The notes under the pieces were generated by a model that was given only the letters and a program-made list of their open reading frames with translations, was not told the DNA's origin and did not search any database. Source: an uncultured Bacteroides sp. (lineage in GTDB: Bacteria > Bacteroidota > Bacteroidia > Bacteroidales > Bacteroidaceae). From it: 63,040 nt of DNA. A program made the position numbers and the translations under genes. The stretch spans positions 1 to 63,040 of the forward strand of contig CAAEFE010000049.1 in NCBI GenBank assembly GCA_900755095.1, written 5' to 3'. Positions 36,304-46,839 of this stretch are shown one piece after another; the first letter of the stretch is position 1, and each line of letters opens with the position of its first letter.

Positions 36304-36816
36304 ATGGAATCAACTACTGTAAAACTCTATTCGCTGAATTACGGCAATGTGAGAACTTATCTGGCAGCCTCGTTATTCATCGTTGGCAACATCCTTTTTC
36401 CCCAATTTTTTCATCTCATACCGCAAGGAGGAATAACCTGGCTGCCTATCTATTTCTTCACACTGATCGGAGCTTATAAGTACGGATGGAAAGTCGGTCT
36501 GCTGACTGCTGTTCTTTCCCCTATTATCAACTCCTTACTTTTTGGTATGCCGATGCCGGCGGTGCTGCCTGCTATTTTATTAAAGTCCGTATTGCTCGCC
36601 ATTGCTGCCGGTTGGGCCGCACAACGTTTCGGACGTATCTCCATCCCGGTATTGGTTGGCGTGGTACTTACCTATCAAGCTGTGGGGACATTGGGAGAGT
36701 GGATGTATATAGGTAATTTCTACAATGCCGTTCAGGATTTCCGCATTGGAATTCCCGGAATGTGCCTGCAAGTATTCGGAGGTTATTTATTCATTAGATA
36801 TTTGATTCGCAAATAA
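36304..36816 (+). CDS. ECF transporter S component
   Basis: A 170-residue protein with six membrane helices. It has the features of an ECF substrate-binding S subunit, including the small-residue motif near helix 1 (TYLAASLFIVGN) and the layout FTLIGAYKYGWKVGLLTAVLSPIINSLLFG. No EcfA/EcfT genes are nearby, so it would use a shared group-II ECF module. The ligand class is not recognisable by eye. No thiamine, cobalamin or queuosine riboswitch is seen upstream of the operon. It is the last gene of the operon. Confidence 0.82.
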   Translation: MESTTVKLYSLNYGNVRTYLAASLFIVGNILFPQFFHLIPQGGITWLPIYFFTLIGAYKYGWKVGLLTAVLSPIINSLLFGMPMPAVLPAILLKSVLLAIAAGWAAQRFGRISIPVLVGVVLTYQAVGTLGEWMYIGNFYNAVQDFRIGIPGMCLQVFGGYLFIRYLIRK

Positions 36817-36870
36817 CTTCCTTATCAATAACCGCTTTTCCCTGAAAAGAGTTATAAGCCTTGAAAAAGA

Positions 36871-36917
36871 AAGTTCTCCTCTGTTATAGATACCCATAAC
36901 AGAGGAGAACTTTTTTA
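36871..36917. terminator. Bidirectional terminator between the redox operon and the HTCS
   Basis: A 17-bp perfect stem AAGTTCTCCTCTGTTAT (36871-36887) with ATAACAGAGGAGAACTT (36896-36912), an eight-base loop and a T-run after it. It separates convergent genes. Confidence 0.9.
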
Positions 36918-36947
36918 AATACAACGTATCTATTCGCTTTTTATTTA

Positions 36948-39900
36948 TCAATCTTCTTCGTCATCTTCCAGTTCAGCAGAGGGATTGCCTCCTTCTTTAG
37001 CATACCTGCTCGGACTCATCTTATAGTATTTTTTGAATACTTCCCGAAAATATTTAGTTTCAGAAAATCCAACCATGTCTGAAATCTCATTAATAGCATA
37101 TCTACCCTCTTTCAGTAATTCGGTAGCACGTTTCAAACGCATCACCCGAATAAACTCTGTCGGAGACTGTCCCGTCAATGCTTTCAATTTACAATAGAAA
37201 CTGGTACGGCTCATGCCACTTGATTCACAGAGCACATCAACGGAAAATTCAGGGTTGTTTATATTCTCATCCACGATTTTCTTAGCATTTGATATAAACT
37301 TCCAATCAAGGCTGTTAGTACCGTTTGCAGATGGAACCATTGATTTCGCTTCTATATCCAGATTGGCATATCTCATGCGCAACAGTTCCCGGTTTGCCAA
37401 CAGATTAGCGATATTCGCCCGTAATATTTTCACGCTGAAAGGTTTGATGAGATATTCGTCCGCACCAATCGACAGTCCATCCAGAATATTATTTTCTTCT
37501 CCCAAAGCAGTGAGCAACAACACAGGAATATGTGAAATTTCAATATCACTTTTGATAGCCACACACAATTCATCTCCCCGCATCTCTGGCATCATGATAT
37601 CAGAAAGAACCAGTTCCGGCCAATATTCTTTGATAATAATCAATGCTTCCTTTCCGTTAGCGCAAGCTTGTACATTATATATAGAAGACAATGAACTGAC
37701 CAGATAGGAGCGTAGCTCATCATTGTCTTCTACAACAAGAATCCGTCGTAAATTTGGATCATCTATCGTAGCGGTTGTCTTTGCCGGTACATTCGGAGCG
37801 GGCAGTACAGGAGCCAACGCCTCAAATTTAGAAGATGCTTCGTCACTGATACTTTGAGAAGTCTTATTCTTTTTCGGAAAAACAATTTTGATTGTCGTAC
37901 CTTGATGTTCGACACTATCTACACTAATTTTACCTCCATGAAGGCTCACCAGTTTTCCTACCAACATTAATCCGATACCACTACCCGTCACTTTAGAGTT
38001 AATAGCATTGCTGGCACGGAAATGAAGCTTGAACAACTTACTTTGTTCACTGGCAGGAATACCTATACCTGTATCCTTGATTATCACTTTCCATGAATCA
38101 TTCGTATCGGACACGGAAATGCTGACCTTTCCATTTTCCGGAGTATATTTTAGCGAGTTCGATATTATATTCTTCAAAATAGAATCCATCTTCTCCTTAT
38201 CAAACGATACATTCATATAGCTGAAAGTACTCTCGTATGTATATTCAATACGCCTAATGGCAGCATAAGAAGAGAATGAATTATATATTTCATTCATATA
38301 GGTATTCAACTCATACTCGGAAACACTCATTTTAGAGGAATATACATCCGTTCGCTCAAAATTAATCAGATTGCTGACCAGTCGTAAAAGAACTTCCACA
38401 TTCCTCAATGCAATGTTCGTACGAGTTATTCCATTGTCGGTAAGCGTCTCTTCTTCCAATAATTCCTCCAAAGGTGCTTTTATTAAAGTTAATGGAGTAC
38501 GTATATCATGGGCCGTATTGATGAAGAACTGCGTTTTTTCATCAGATATATTCTTTTGTTTTCTTAGATTTATCACACGTAGAACAAAATAAAATCCCCC
38601 TATTACCAACAGAATATAACACAAGATAGCCCACCAACTCGACCAAAAAGGTTGCGTGATGATAATTTTCATAGCACGTTCCTGAAAAACAATGTCATGT
38701 TCTTCTCTGGATATAGCACGTACATGAAGAATATATCTACCTGGAGGCAAATTGGTAAAACGAATCAAATTATTTGCTCCCGGTTGAGTCCATTTCTCAT
38801 AAAAGCCTTCTAATTTCCATGAATATAGTGCATTTCCGGGAGAATCATAATTGATTGTAGAAACTTCAAATGAAAACGTATTCTCATCATAAGCCAGCTC
38901 TAATACATCTGTCTCATCGATACTTTTCTGTAAAGGAGAATCCTTGACACCCGGATAAACAGGTTGATAAGACAGATGAAAGTCGCTAAATACCAATCTG
39001 GAGAACTTATAATCCGGGAATTTCACATTCATCGGAAGTTCAATTGCTCCATCCGTACTACCGAATACAAAGTTTTTATTTTTACGCACCGTTCCTGCCG
39101 CTGCGTTAAAGTATGCAGGCAACAAGCCTTCTCCTCTAGTCCAATTACGAAATATCTTTTCTTTAGTATGAAAACAGGTTATTCCGTTCTCTGTACTCAT
39201 CATTATACGTCCATCTACTTCCGGCAATATTGTAAATATTCTATTTGAAACTAAAGCAGAATTATCAGAAAAATAATGTTCGAAAGTCTTATCTTGAGGA
39301 TTATAGATAAATACTCCCATACCATTTGTCCCGATATATAACAACCCATTATCTGCCTGATAAAGCGTATTAATATAAGTGATTCCTATCTCCAGTTCAA
39401 TATACTGATATTCACCAGTATTTCGATTCAATAAATACAAGCCAGCAGCAGTTCCGATCCACATATTATCTTTGTCTTTTTCAACAATTGATGTTATGGA
39501 ATTCAGTCCCGGATATAGACGTGCACTGTTAGTCTCCAAATCAAAACATTTTAGATTATAATAGCCTCCCGACCAGATATGTCCTCTTGAATCTTTAACT
39601 ATATCACGAATATATTTATCCGGACGCATATTGACGTGAGAAAGAAGGTAAGGAGAGAAGTATTCAACTGATAGCGTTTCTTTATTTATTTTATAAATGC
39701 CGGAAGTATATCCTCCTGCCCATATAATGCCAGGAGCCACTTCACATAAAGTAATAAATATATGATTCTTGTCCTTTAGTTGATGATTAAAAGAGCTTAG
39801 AAATGAATGCCACTGACCTGTTTTTGAATTATAAAGACTAATACCATTACTAGTTCCAAACCACAGATCACCTTCATGATCTTCGATAACCGCTTGTACC

Positions 39901-40934
39901 TGATCATTGATTAATGACTGTGCATTACCCATAGCATGTTTCATCCAATGATAATTTTCATAGCGATTATCAATCACTGTAATTCCTGTTGGATAATTAG
40001 CAAGCCATATCCGCTTTTCTTCATCTACAAAAACATCATTGATATTATTTCCATTCATTTCATTATAACTCTGATAATTAGCAATAATGTAATCTTCCAG
40101 TTCACAGGTATTTACGTTAACTTTATACACCCCCATTCCTTCCGTTGCAATCAGTAACTCTGTTTCATTCAATGGGCTGATACGAGCTATGTTTACATCA
40201 CTAAGATCAGCGTCCGGACGTATAATTTCCTGTGTATTCATATCGTACACAAAAACTCCTCTTTCAAATGAACCAATGAACAATCTTTTTAATTGCCGAT
40301 GAAAATACAGTTCACTCACCTGTGCATGAAAATAGTCCAGTGTTTCAACAGGCATGGTCTCTAAAATACCATTCTCCAGTTTGACATATCGTACGCCCGT
40401 CTCCGTTGCTATAAAGAAATGGTGCTCATCTACTTGTTCTATTGCCGTAATACTACTATGCAATACATTGGGAAATCGAACTATATGAGCATCTTTAATA
40501 TTATACAGCAATACAGTATCTTTACGACATATTCAGATATTATCATTGCGATCCAGATAACCACAACTTATTGCTTCAGAGGTATCCGGTAATTTATATA
40601 CCATTTTGAAATCGTCTCTGTCGGCTTCGTATTGAAAGACTCGTCCTTGTTTGCCAACCACCCATATACCGATATGTGGTTCTGTATATAACCATCCCAA
40701 ACGTATGGGAGCATCCAAAATAGTGCCTTCTTTATTTAATTTATAGTGTTTTATATCTTTACCGTTGTATCGGTCCATCCCTTCATTTGTAAGAAACCAC
40801 ATATAGCCCTGAGCATCTTTCTGAATATTGAATATCCGGCGATTGCTCAAGCCATCTTCTATTCCTATATATTTGTATGTTTGTGCTGTAACCCAAACAG
40901 GAAAAAAGAGAAGAATATATACAATGTATTTCAT
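36948..40934 (-). pseudogene. Hybrid two-component regulator (HTCS), interrupted by an in-frame TGA
   Basis: On the minus strand a 1328-residue HTCS frame begins at 40934 with a signal peptide (VWVTAQ). Codon 134 (40533-40535) is TGA, in the propeller motif DRNDNI-stop-ICRKD. The usual residue after DNI in these blades is Trp, so TGG to TGA is the simplest change. The rest is intact: propeller blades, Y_Y_Y domain, membrane helix, kinase box NTAHDIRTPLTL, ATPase GIGIP and GSGIGLML, receiver LVLSDIMMPEMRG, and a C-terminal AraC HTH. Without readthrough the signal peptide and sensor start are lost. Targets are unclear: it lies between the redox operon and the exporter operon. Confidence 0.87.
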
Positions 40935-41163
40935 ATAAATAGTTGTTTTTTAAACTACTTCTAACGATCATATAAACATAACAGTTAACGAAACTAGACA
41001 AAAACAATGACAAATGCAAAGAAATAGGAGAGATTCTACAAGAAAACATCTATTTAGAAACATTTTTATTTCCAAAGTTGATTATTTACTTTGCGAAGTT
41101 GATTTATCTGAAAGTGTTCTTTTGCTATATGTTATAATTAGCGCATGTTTTGTTTTTGTTAAT

Positions 41164-42348
41164 TTAACTAATCAGATTTGATTCCAGTTTCTTCTTATAG
41201 ACCCATATACTTATTGTAAAATAAATAAGTGCCTGTATCCAGAGAGTTATATATTCCGGTCTGATATCAGCCATACTGGCTCCCATAGAATTCAGTTTCA
41301 CAAAAGCGAGTGTGCCTAGTGCAGCTGGGAAAATGTAATGGACTACTTTCCAATACCAGGGCATTAGTTCCATTGGATAGGAAACGCCGGAAAGAAAGAT
41401 TAATCCTACGGAGAAGAAGGCGATCATGAGTAGGGGAGCTTCAGAATCCGTAAAATACCTGGATGCAGCCAATCCCAAGAAAGAAGTTGCCATCAAATAT
41501 GGAATCAATAATAGTACGATGTACAATCCGTTTCCAATATTGGGGATACTGAAAAAGTGAGGGAGCAAGCCTAATAGAAAAAAGGCAAAGATGGCATAAA
41601 GAGCACAGTACACGGACGTTTTTCCTGCCACTATACGAATGGCAACTCCCCAGCCATACCCAAAAGGAGTATATGCGCGGATTCCTTTACTACTGTATTC
41701 TTCTCCGGTCACCATGCCAATAACCATCAGTAAGGTCTGGAAAATTATAATCATCATGACTGCCGGAATAAGATAGGAACCATACCCTTCGGTATAATTG
41801 TAGAGTGCAGTGCCTTCCACATTAATCGGTTTCGCCATAGCTACGGCAAGCAATCCTTGTGGTGGAAGAAACACCGCTTCATCTGGCCGGTATTTATCAT
41901 TAATAGCCAACATGACACGTGAAGAAGCACCTTGCAAAGCTTCGAAATACAAGAAGGCATCAGTAGTTGCATAAAGGGAAAATACGGCTTCATCTCCCCG
42001 GAACACCCGTTCCTCAAAGTCATGAGGCAGATAGAGTATTCCCTGTACTTTGCCTTCTTTCATCCATTCTTTTGCTTCATGATAGTCCATAGCCTGACTG
42101 GAAATCTCTGCCTGGGGAGTAGCATCCAGCCAACGGATAAAATCACGGCTCAATTCACTGTGCGAATTGTCGACTACGGCAACAGGTACATCGGTTACAA
42201 TATTCGGTGCATACATATAATTGTAGAGCAACCCGTAAACGAAGATTCCTCCCATCAACACCAGTAAAACCGCATAACTGGTACTGATAGCTAGAAATTC
42301 ACGACGAATGATGAATGACAACTGTTGTAACTTACTTAATGTTTTCAT
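41164..42348 (-). CDS. ABC-2 type exporter permease (YbhR/YbhS-like), second subunit
   Basis: A 394-residue membrane protein with one N-terminal helix, a long periplasmic domain (about 50-170) and five or six C-terminal helices, the layout of ABC-2/YhgE-type permeases. VPVAVVDNSHSELSRDFIRWLDATP is the typical periplasmic start, and FFSVGLIFLSGVSYPMELMPWYWK lies in the core. Its start overlaps the end of the first permease by 17 bp, so the two are coupled and probably form a heterodimer. It is the last gene of the exporter operon. Confidence 0.88.
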   Translation of the reverse strand: MKTLSKLQQLSFIIRREFLAISTSYAVLLVLMGGIFVYGLLYNYMYAPNIVTDVPVAVVDNSHSELSRDFIRWLDATPQAEISSQAMDYHEAKEWMKEGKVQGILYLPHDFEERVFRGDEAVFSLYATTDAFLYFEALQGASSRVMLAINDKYRPDEAVFLPPQGLLAVAMAKPINVEGTALYNYTEGYGSYLIPAVMMIIIFQTLLMVIGMVTGEEYSSKGIRAYTPFGYGWGVAIRIVAGKTSVYCALYAIFAFFLLGLLPHFFSIPNIGNGLYIVLLLIPYLMATSFLGLAASRYFTDSEAPLLMIAFFSVGLIFLSGVSYPMELMPWYWKVVHYIFPAALGTLAFVKLNSMGASMADIRPEYITLWIQALIYFTISIWVYKKKLESNLIS

Positions 42349-43516
42349 ACTTATGACTTTCTATAGCTCGTTTTAAATGAGGAAGCAGCGACAGGGCCAG
42401 CAACGGGAAGATACAGAGTATCACAGCCGACGGCCAAAGATGGATAAACCCACCGCCTCCATAGAGCATGGTTTGCATCATTTCCGTAAAATGACGGACA
42501 GGGAACAAATTGGAAGCATCCCTCACCAACGGATACATATTGGGAACCGGAAAGGTTACTCCGGACAAAGTAGCCCCCAGAGAACCTACCATAGAAACTA
42601 CACTTATAACCAACGATATTGCCGGAAACAGCGAGAATAAAAACAGCCCTAAAGCCTGTGTTGCAATGATGAAAAGCACAGTCATGATATTCATTAACCA
42701 CCAACTCCCCTGAAAAGGAATATGCAAAATACCAAACATGACGTAATTAGCCAACCATCCTATCAGTATATATATAATGGTATAAGGTAATAATTTACCT
42801 AAAACAGCTGTCACTATATTGCCTTTTGCAGTCGCCAGCCAATCATCTGCTGTGCGGAACTTGATTTCAATGCCAACCGCATACACGGTAATCAACAGAA
42901 TCAAAACCTGAAACAGCACAAAGAAAAAGGGCTGACTTAAATATACCGAATAATCCAGACTAGGGTTATATATCGGATGGTTATTAGCCTGTACGGGTAA
43001 TAAAAAGGTGGTAATCTGATCCTGTTCTACTCCGAGTGCCATCGCTTGCATCACCACAGGAGAAAGAGCCACCGGAGCTAAGGAAGTTTCGAATGCCGCC
43101 ATCAACTCACCACCTACCGACATTAATGCATAATGATAATAGTAGGAGAGTGTTGCATTCTTTCCGGTAATCGCATTCTGTTCAAATTGGGGAGGTATGG
43201 AAAGATATCCATAAATCTCTTTCTTTTGCACAGATTCACGGGCAGCTGCTTCATTTACAAAATGCTTTGTCACTTTAAAAGTTGGTACGGCAGAAATATT
43301 CCTGACTATCGTCCGGGAAGTAGCAGTATTATCCTGATCGACAATACCAATAGGAATGTTTTCCATCTGTCCGTTACCAAAGATCGTAGCCATAAAGAAA
43401 AGGGTGAACAATGGCAAGACAATGCAGACACCAAAATAAAGGCGCCGTGAAGTCATTCGCCGCCACTCTCTGAGCAGTACGGAACGAAAAGGGGAATATG
43501 TTTGTGATTCATCCAT
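42332..43516 (-). CDS. ABC-2 type exporter permease, first subunit
   Basis: A 394-residue paralogue of the following permease, with the same length and layout. It has an N-terminal helix, the periplasmic domain beginning IPIGIVDQDNTATSRTIVRN, and a C-terminal helix bundle with GATLSGVTFPVPNMYPLVRD. Equal length and the shared motif suggest duplication. It lies 22 bp after the HlyD-type gene. Such pairs normally need a cytoplasmic ATPase, which is not encoded here. Confidence 0.88.
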   Translation of the reverse strand: MDESQTYSPFRSVLLREWRRMTSRRLYFGVCIVLPLFTLFFMATIFGNGQMENIPIGIVDQDNTATSRTIVRNISAVPTFKVTKHFVNEAAARESVQKKEIYGYLSIPPQFEQNAITGKNATLSYYYHYALMSVGGELMAAFETSLAPVALSPVVMQAMALGVEQDQITTFLLPVQANNHPIYNPSLDYSVYLSQPFFFVLFQVLILLITVYAVGIEIKFRTADDWLATAKGNIVTAVLGKLLPYTIIYILIGWLANYVMFGILHIPFQGSWWLMNIMTVLFIIATQALGLFLFSLFPAISLVISVVSMVGSLGATLSGVTFPVPNMYPLVRDASNLFPVRHFTEMMQTMLYGGGGFIHLWPSAVILCIFPLLALSLLPHLKRAIESHKYENIK

Positions 43517-43538
43517 TCTCTGGTTTATTTGATGTCGA

Positions 43539-44525
43539 TTAATCTAAAGTCAATAACACGGACATGCCGGGACGCAAGTCATCCACCTTTTGGGTTGGAC
43601 GGGCATGAATCTCAAAGGTACGTAAGTCATAACTTCCGGTTTGCTTGGTTGATTTCCAGGTAGCAAAACTGCCTAGCGGACTAATATAATAGATTTTGAA
43701 TTCAATATTTTTTTTACCGATAGCGGGCACATCCGCAACAAATGTTTCGTCCATTTTAAATTGCGGCATCAGATCTTCACGCACGTTAAGAACAACATGT
43801 ATATCATCCATCACCACCAAATTCATAATGGGAGTTCCCGGTGCAACCAACTCTCCACGTTTAGGGAAGATTGTTGCTATCTGACCGTTTTCCGGAGCGG
43901 TCAACCGAGCATCGACCAGCAAAGCCGAGACTTCATCCACTGTGCTTCGAGCAGCATCCACCATGCTGGCAGCAGACGCTTTATCTTCTTTTTGTGCACC
44001 ATCTACAGCCATCTGATACTGTTCATAGGCAGCACGTTCGGCTGCTACAGCCGCTTTATACATAGCTTCTACTTCATCCTTTCTTTGAGAAGTAATGACA
44101 CTGTCCTTATATAAAGTAAGAATACGGTTGTAAGTTGTCTGGGCGAGAGTAAGATCGCTCTTCGTTTTATTCCATAATTGCAGTGCAGTAGCCACGATCT
44201 GACGACGGGTTCCGGCATCTATTTTCTTGTTCTGTTGTACTGCCACCTGTTCCAAGGCATTCACTTGTTGATACTTGGCATGTACTTCAGGGCTATTAAT
44301 GACGACAAGAGTATCTCCCCGGTGTACCCAGTCTCCCTCCTGAACGAAGAAAGTGTCGATACGGCCGGGAAGTTTCCCACTGATACGGATTTCTGTTGCT
44401 TCAGCTTGTCCTTGCAAGACCAGCGGCTGTTTATGCATTAATATAACTCCCAAGCCGGTGAAAATACCGACAGCCAGAAGAATGATGACAAAAGCCCATG
44501 ATAGGGTTTTACTAGTTGGTTTCAT
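43539..44525 (-). CDS. HlyD/EmrA-type periplasmic adaptor protein
   Basis: A 328-residue membrane fusion protein with an N-terminal anchor helix (about 10-31), a biotinyl-lipoyl half domain (SGKLPGRIDTFFVQEGDWVHRGDTLV), an alpha-helical hairpin (about 78-195), the second lipoyl half (ARLTAPENGQIATIFPKRGELVAPGTP) and a beta-barrel domain. It bridges the inner-membrane permeases and TolC. It lies 6 bp after the TolC gene. Confidence 0.9.
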   Translation of the reverse strand: MKPTSKTLSWAFVIILLAVGIFTGLGVILMHKQPLVLQGQAEATEIRISGKLPGRIDTFFVQEGDWVHRGDTLVVINSPEVHAKYQQVNALEQVAVQQNKKIDAGTRRQIVATALQLWNKTKSDLTLAQTTYNRILTLYKDSVITSQRKDEVEAMYKAAVAAERAAYEQYQMAVDGAQKEDKASAASMVDAARSTVDEVSALLVDARLTAPENGQIATIFPKRGELVAPGTPIMNLVVMDDIHVVLNVREDLMPQFKMDETFVADVPAIGKKNIEFKIYYISPLGSFATWKSTKQTGSYDLRTFEIHARPTQKVDDLRPGMSVLLTLD

Positions 44526-44531
44526 TGTTTG

Positions 44532-45944
44532 TTACGGTTTAGGTTGATAGTTTGCAAATTGTTCCGGTGTGCCACAAAGCGAGAGTAGATTCATTAGTGC
44601 CACATCATATTCATAATATGCTGCCAGGCGAGCCACTTTTACACTGGCAAGCATGGTTTCAGCATCAATAACTTCGGTAGAAGTTGCCATCCCTTCTGTA
44701 AATGATTTCTTTCGGATGCGTACCAATTCTTCACTTAAAGCAATCGTTGCATTTAAAGCTTTTACATTATCCTGTGCCTTTTCCAGCTGCGTATAAAGCT
44801 TATCTACCCCAACAGCCAGATCATCACGAGCCTTCATCTGGCCTAAAGCCAGAGTTTGTTCCGTTAATTTCGATTGCCGCACTCTTTTTTCACGATCCAG
44901 TCCGTCAAAGAGGTTCCATGTAAAACCAATGCCTACCATGGTACGCGGTAATAAATTACTCTGAATGCCATGCGAATACAAGGTCTGTTTTCCGAAAAGG
45001 GCTATATTCGGCAAATAGCCGCTTTGGGCAATCCGCACTTCTTGTTTGGCAATATGCTGCTGCAGCTGTAATTGGTTGAGTGTATAGTTCCCACTGTTTA
45101 CTGAAAGATCAAATAGCATTTTAGGTGGCAATGAATCATTCATAAAAAGGGGAGAGGTAGGAATGATATTGGCATCTGCATCCTTTTTATTCAGCAAAAC
45201 CTTTAAGGCACTTTGCACTACTGTTTCTTCTTTTCGCGCAGCTTCCAATGCACGTTTGGCTTCATCCATATTTACCTGGGCAAAAAGCCTTCCTGCTTTG
45301 TCAATCATTCCTGCTGCCTCTAACTTCAAGGCATTTTCATAATGTTTCTTTAATCCGTTGTAGGTTTCTTCACGAACCGTCACAATTTGTTGTGCCAGTC
45401 GAAGCCCATAATAACTTTCAACTAATAGATTTTGCTGATTGGCCGATACCTGTGCCCGACTTTCCCGTGCCAAGTCGACCATCGTTCTTCCGATGTTGGT
45501 GGCACGGAAGCGTTTACCACCGGAAAAGAGTACCCACTCGGCTGATAAATCAACAGTTGTCAGATTTCTTGGAGTCAAAGGAAATATAAGGGTATTTGCC
45601 CCAATTTGATCCAGTATAGACGAAATGATTTGGTCATCCGGAATAATGGAATGTACAAAGTCTTTAGCCGGATCGGTAAACTGCGATAAAGGCTGTTTGA
45701 CTTCGATCTTCTCCGACATGTGTACAAACGCACCTGTAGATTGAAGACTAGGATACCAAAAAGCATTCAACTTATCACGTTCAGCCTTCGCAATCTCAAT
45801 ACTCTTATCTGCTATTTTCAGACTCTGATTTCCTTGATTCAACAGATGCAGTGATTCTTCGAAACTTAATGGTATCTGTGCATCTATCTGACCGATGGAA
45901 AAATACAAAGTCAATAGTATAAAAAGTCGCTTATTTTTTTTCAT
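44532..45944 (-). CDS. TolC-family outer-membrane efflux protein
   Basis: A 470-residue protein with signal peptide (cleavage near QIDAQ) and two TolC repeats of long helices and short strands. These include SFEESLHLLNQGNQSLKIADKSIEIAKAE, PSLQSTGAFVH and, in the second half, VRIAQSGYLPNIALFGKQTLYSHG. It is the first gene of the TolC/HlyD/permease operon, which would expel a drug, dye or lipid across both membranes. Upstream lie array C and about 775 bp without genes. Confidence 0.9.
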   Translation of the reverse strand: MKKNKRLFILLTLYFSIGQIDAQIPLSFEESLHLLNQGNQSLKIADKSIEIAKAERDKLNAFWYPSLQSTGAFVHMSEKIEVKQPLSQFTDPAKDFVHSIIPDDQIISSILDQIGANTLIFPLTPRNLTTVDLSAEWVLFSGGKRFRATNIGRTMVDLARESRAQVSANQQNLLVESYYGLRLAQQIVTVREETYNGLKKHYENALKLEAAGMIDKAGRLFAQVNMDEAKRALEAARKEETVVQSALKVLLNKKDADANIIPTSPLFMNDSLPPKMLFDLSVNSGNYTLNQLQLQQHIAKQEVRIAQSGYLPNIALFGKQTLYSHGIQSNLLPRTMVGIGFTWNLFDGLDREKRVRQSKLTEQTLALGQMKARDDLAVGVDKLYTQLEKAQDNVKALNATIALSEELVRIRKKSFTEGMATSTEVIDAETMLASVKVARLAAYYEYDVALMNLLSLCGTPEQFANYQPKP

Positions 45945-46720
45945 ACTGGTTAGGTTATATCTGAATTTGAGATATTCTAACAGATGAAAAGAGAGGTTTG
46001 TTCATCAGAAAGAATATAGCAATACAACAAAAGAAGGTTTCAACGCTTTTTTATAAGATGTTCTATTTTTCATCTTCTCTTTGAATCACGTTTGTATCAT
46101 TTCTATCAGATAGAAAAAATGATGCATAAAATAATGCAAGTATATGCAATAAGCGTGTTATTAATGGATATAAACTACTTGATTATACAAAATATAAATG
46201 CATATTGGAGTTGTTTCTTTAAAGGAAAAGCTCTGTTCCTTTAAATGGAACCAACCGTTGGTCGGTGAGAAGCGTGTTCTCCCTTTAAAAGGAAGCTACC
46301 AAATAGCCCATAAAGTACCTGTTTGTTTCTAAATCTTATTTATTTTGCTAGAAACTAAATCTGTCAATTTGAAATAATATAAGCAACTTTATTCTCACAT
46401 ATTCAATATTCATTCTCTATTTAGAACCTAGTGATAGATTATTCACTAAAATAGTTTATATCTGAATCTTATTAACCGGAAATCCTGGAGTTTTTTCTAT
46501 AGCGACTATCGTCAATCTGTATATTTTTAATTATACGGGCTACTAATATGCGTTTTTTTATATCCGGTTGTTTTTCATCAAAACAAAAGAATTGAAGATG
46601 CTTTGATTTCTCTTTTTTCTTGCATTAAAATTTCTGCGATTTTATTTGAGATATAAAAATTATGTTTACCTTTGCATCACCATTTCATAAGGCTTTTGAG
46701 TCGAGAAATGCAGTAAATAT
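45945..46720. other. 776-bp intergenic region before tRNA-Gly
   Basis: No gene is supported in this AT-rich stretch. It holds the upstream region of the efflux operon, the palindrome array at 46214-46292 and the tRNA promoter region. A local regulator gene, common beside such efflux operons, is absent. Confidence 0.65.
46214..46292. repeat. Palindrome array C
   Basis: Five short palindromes in 79 bp: TTTCTTTAAAGGAAA (46214-46228), GTTCCTTTAAATGGAAC (46235-46251), ACCAACCGTTGGT (46250-46262), GAGAAGCGTGTTCTC (46267-46281) and CCTTTAAAAGG (46282-46292). Three share a CTTTAAA core. Architecture and length match arrays A, B and D, while the sequences differ. It lies about 270 bp upstream of the TolC operon. 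Confidence 0.65.
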
Positions 46721-46793
46721 GCGGTAATAGCTCAGTTGGTAGAGCGGCGGCTTCCCAAGCCGCAGGTCGCGAGTTCGAGCCTCGTTTACCGCT
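46721..46793 (+). tRNA. tRNA-Gly (anticodon CCC)
   Basis: A full cloverleaf: acceptor GCGGTAA/TTACCGC, D-arm with AGTTGGTAGAGC, anticodon stem GCGGC/GCCGC around TTCCCAA (anticodon CCC), T-arm GCGAG-TTCGAGC-CTCGT. The discriminator base is T and CCA is not encoded, as is common in Bacteroides. It decodes GGG. Confidence 0.95.
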
Positions 46794-46799
46794 CTTTTG

Positions 46800-46839
46800 A
46801 AAATCAGGTGGTTATCTTAAATAAACTGCCTGATTTTTT
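46800..46839 (+). terminator. Terminator after tRNA-Gly
   Basis: AAAATCAGG (46800-46808) pairs with CCTGATTTT (46829-46837), extended by wobble pairs, followed by T-rich sequence. Confidence 0.75.

Noticed and set aside
21784..40535. TGA read as tryptophan (altered genetic code)
   Set aside because: The ThrE gene and the polyferredoxin gene end in TGA at 15517 and 32517 at normal protein length, so TGA is a stop here.
46214..46292. Small RNA gene in the efflux upstream region
   Set aside because: Palindromes are present, but no clear promoter and T-run pair defines a transcript.
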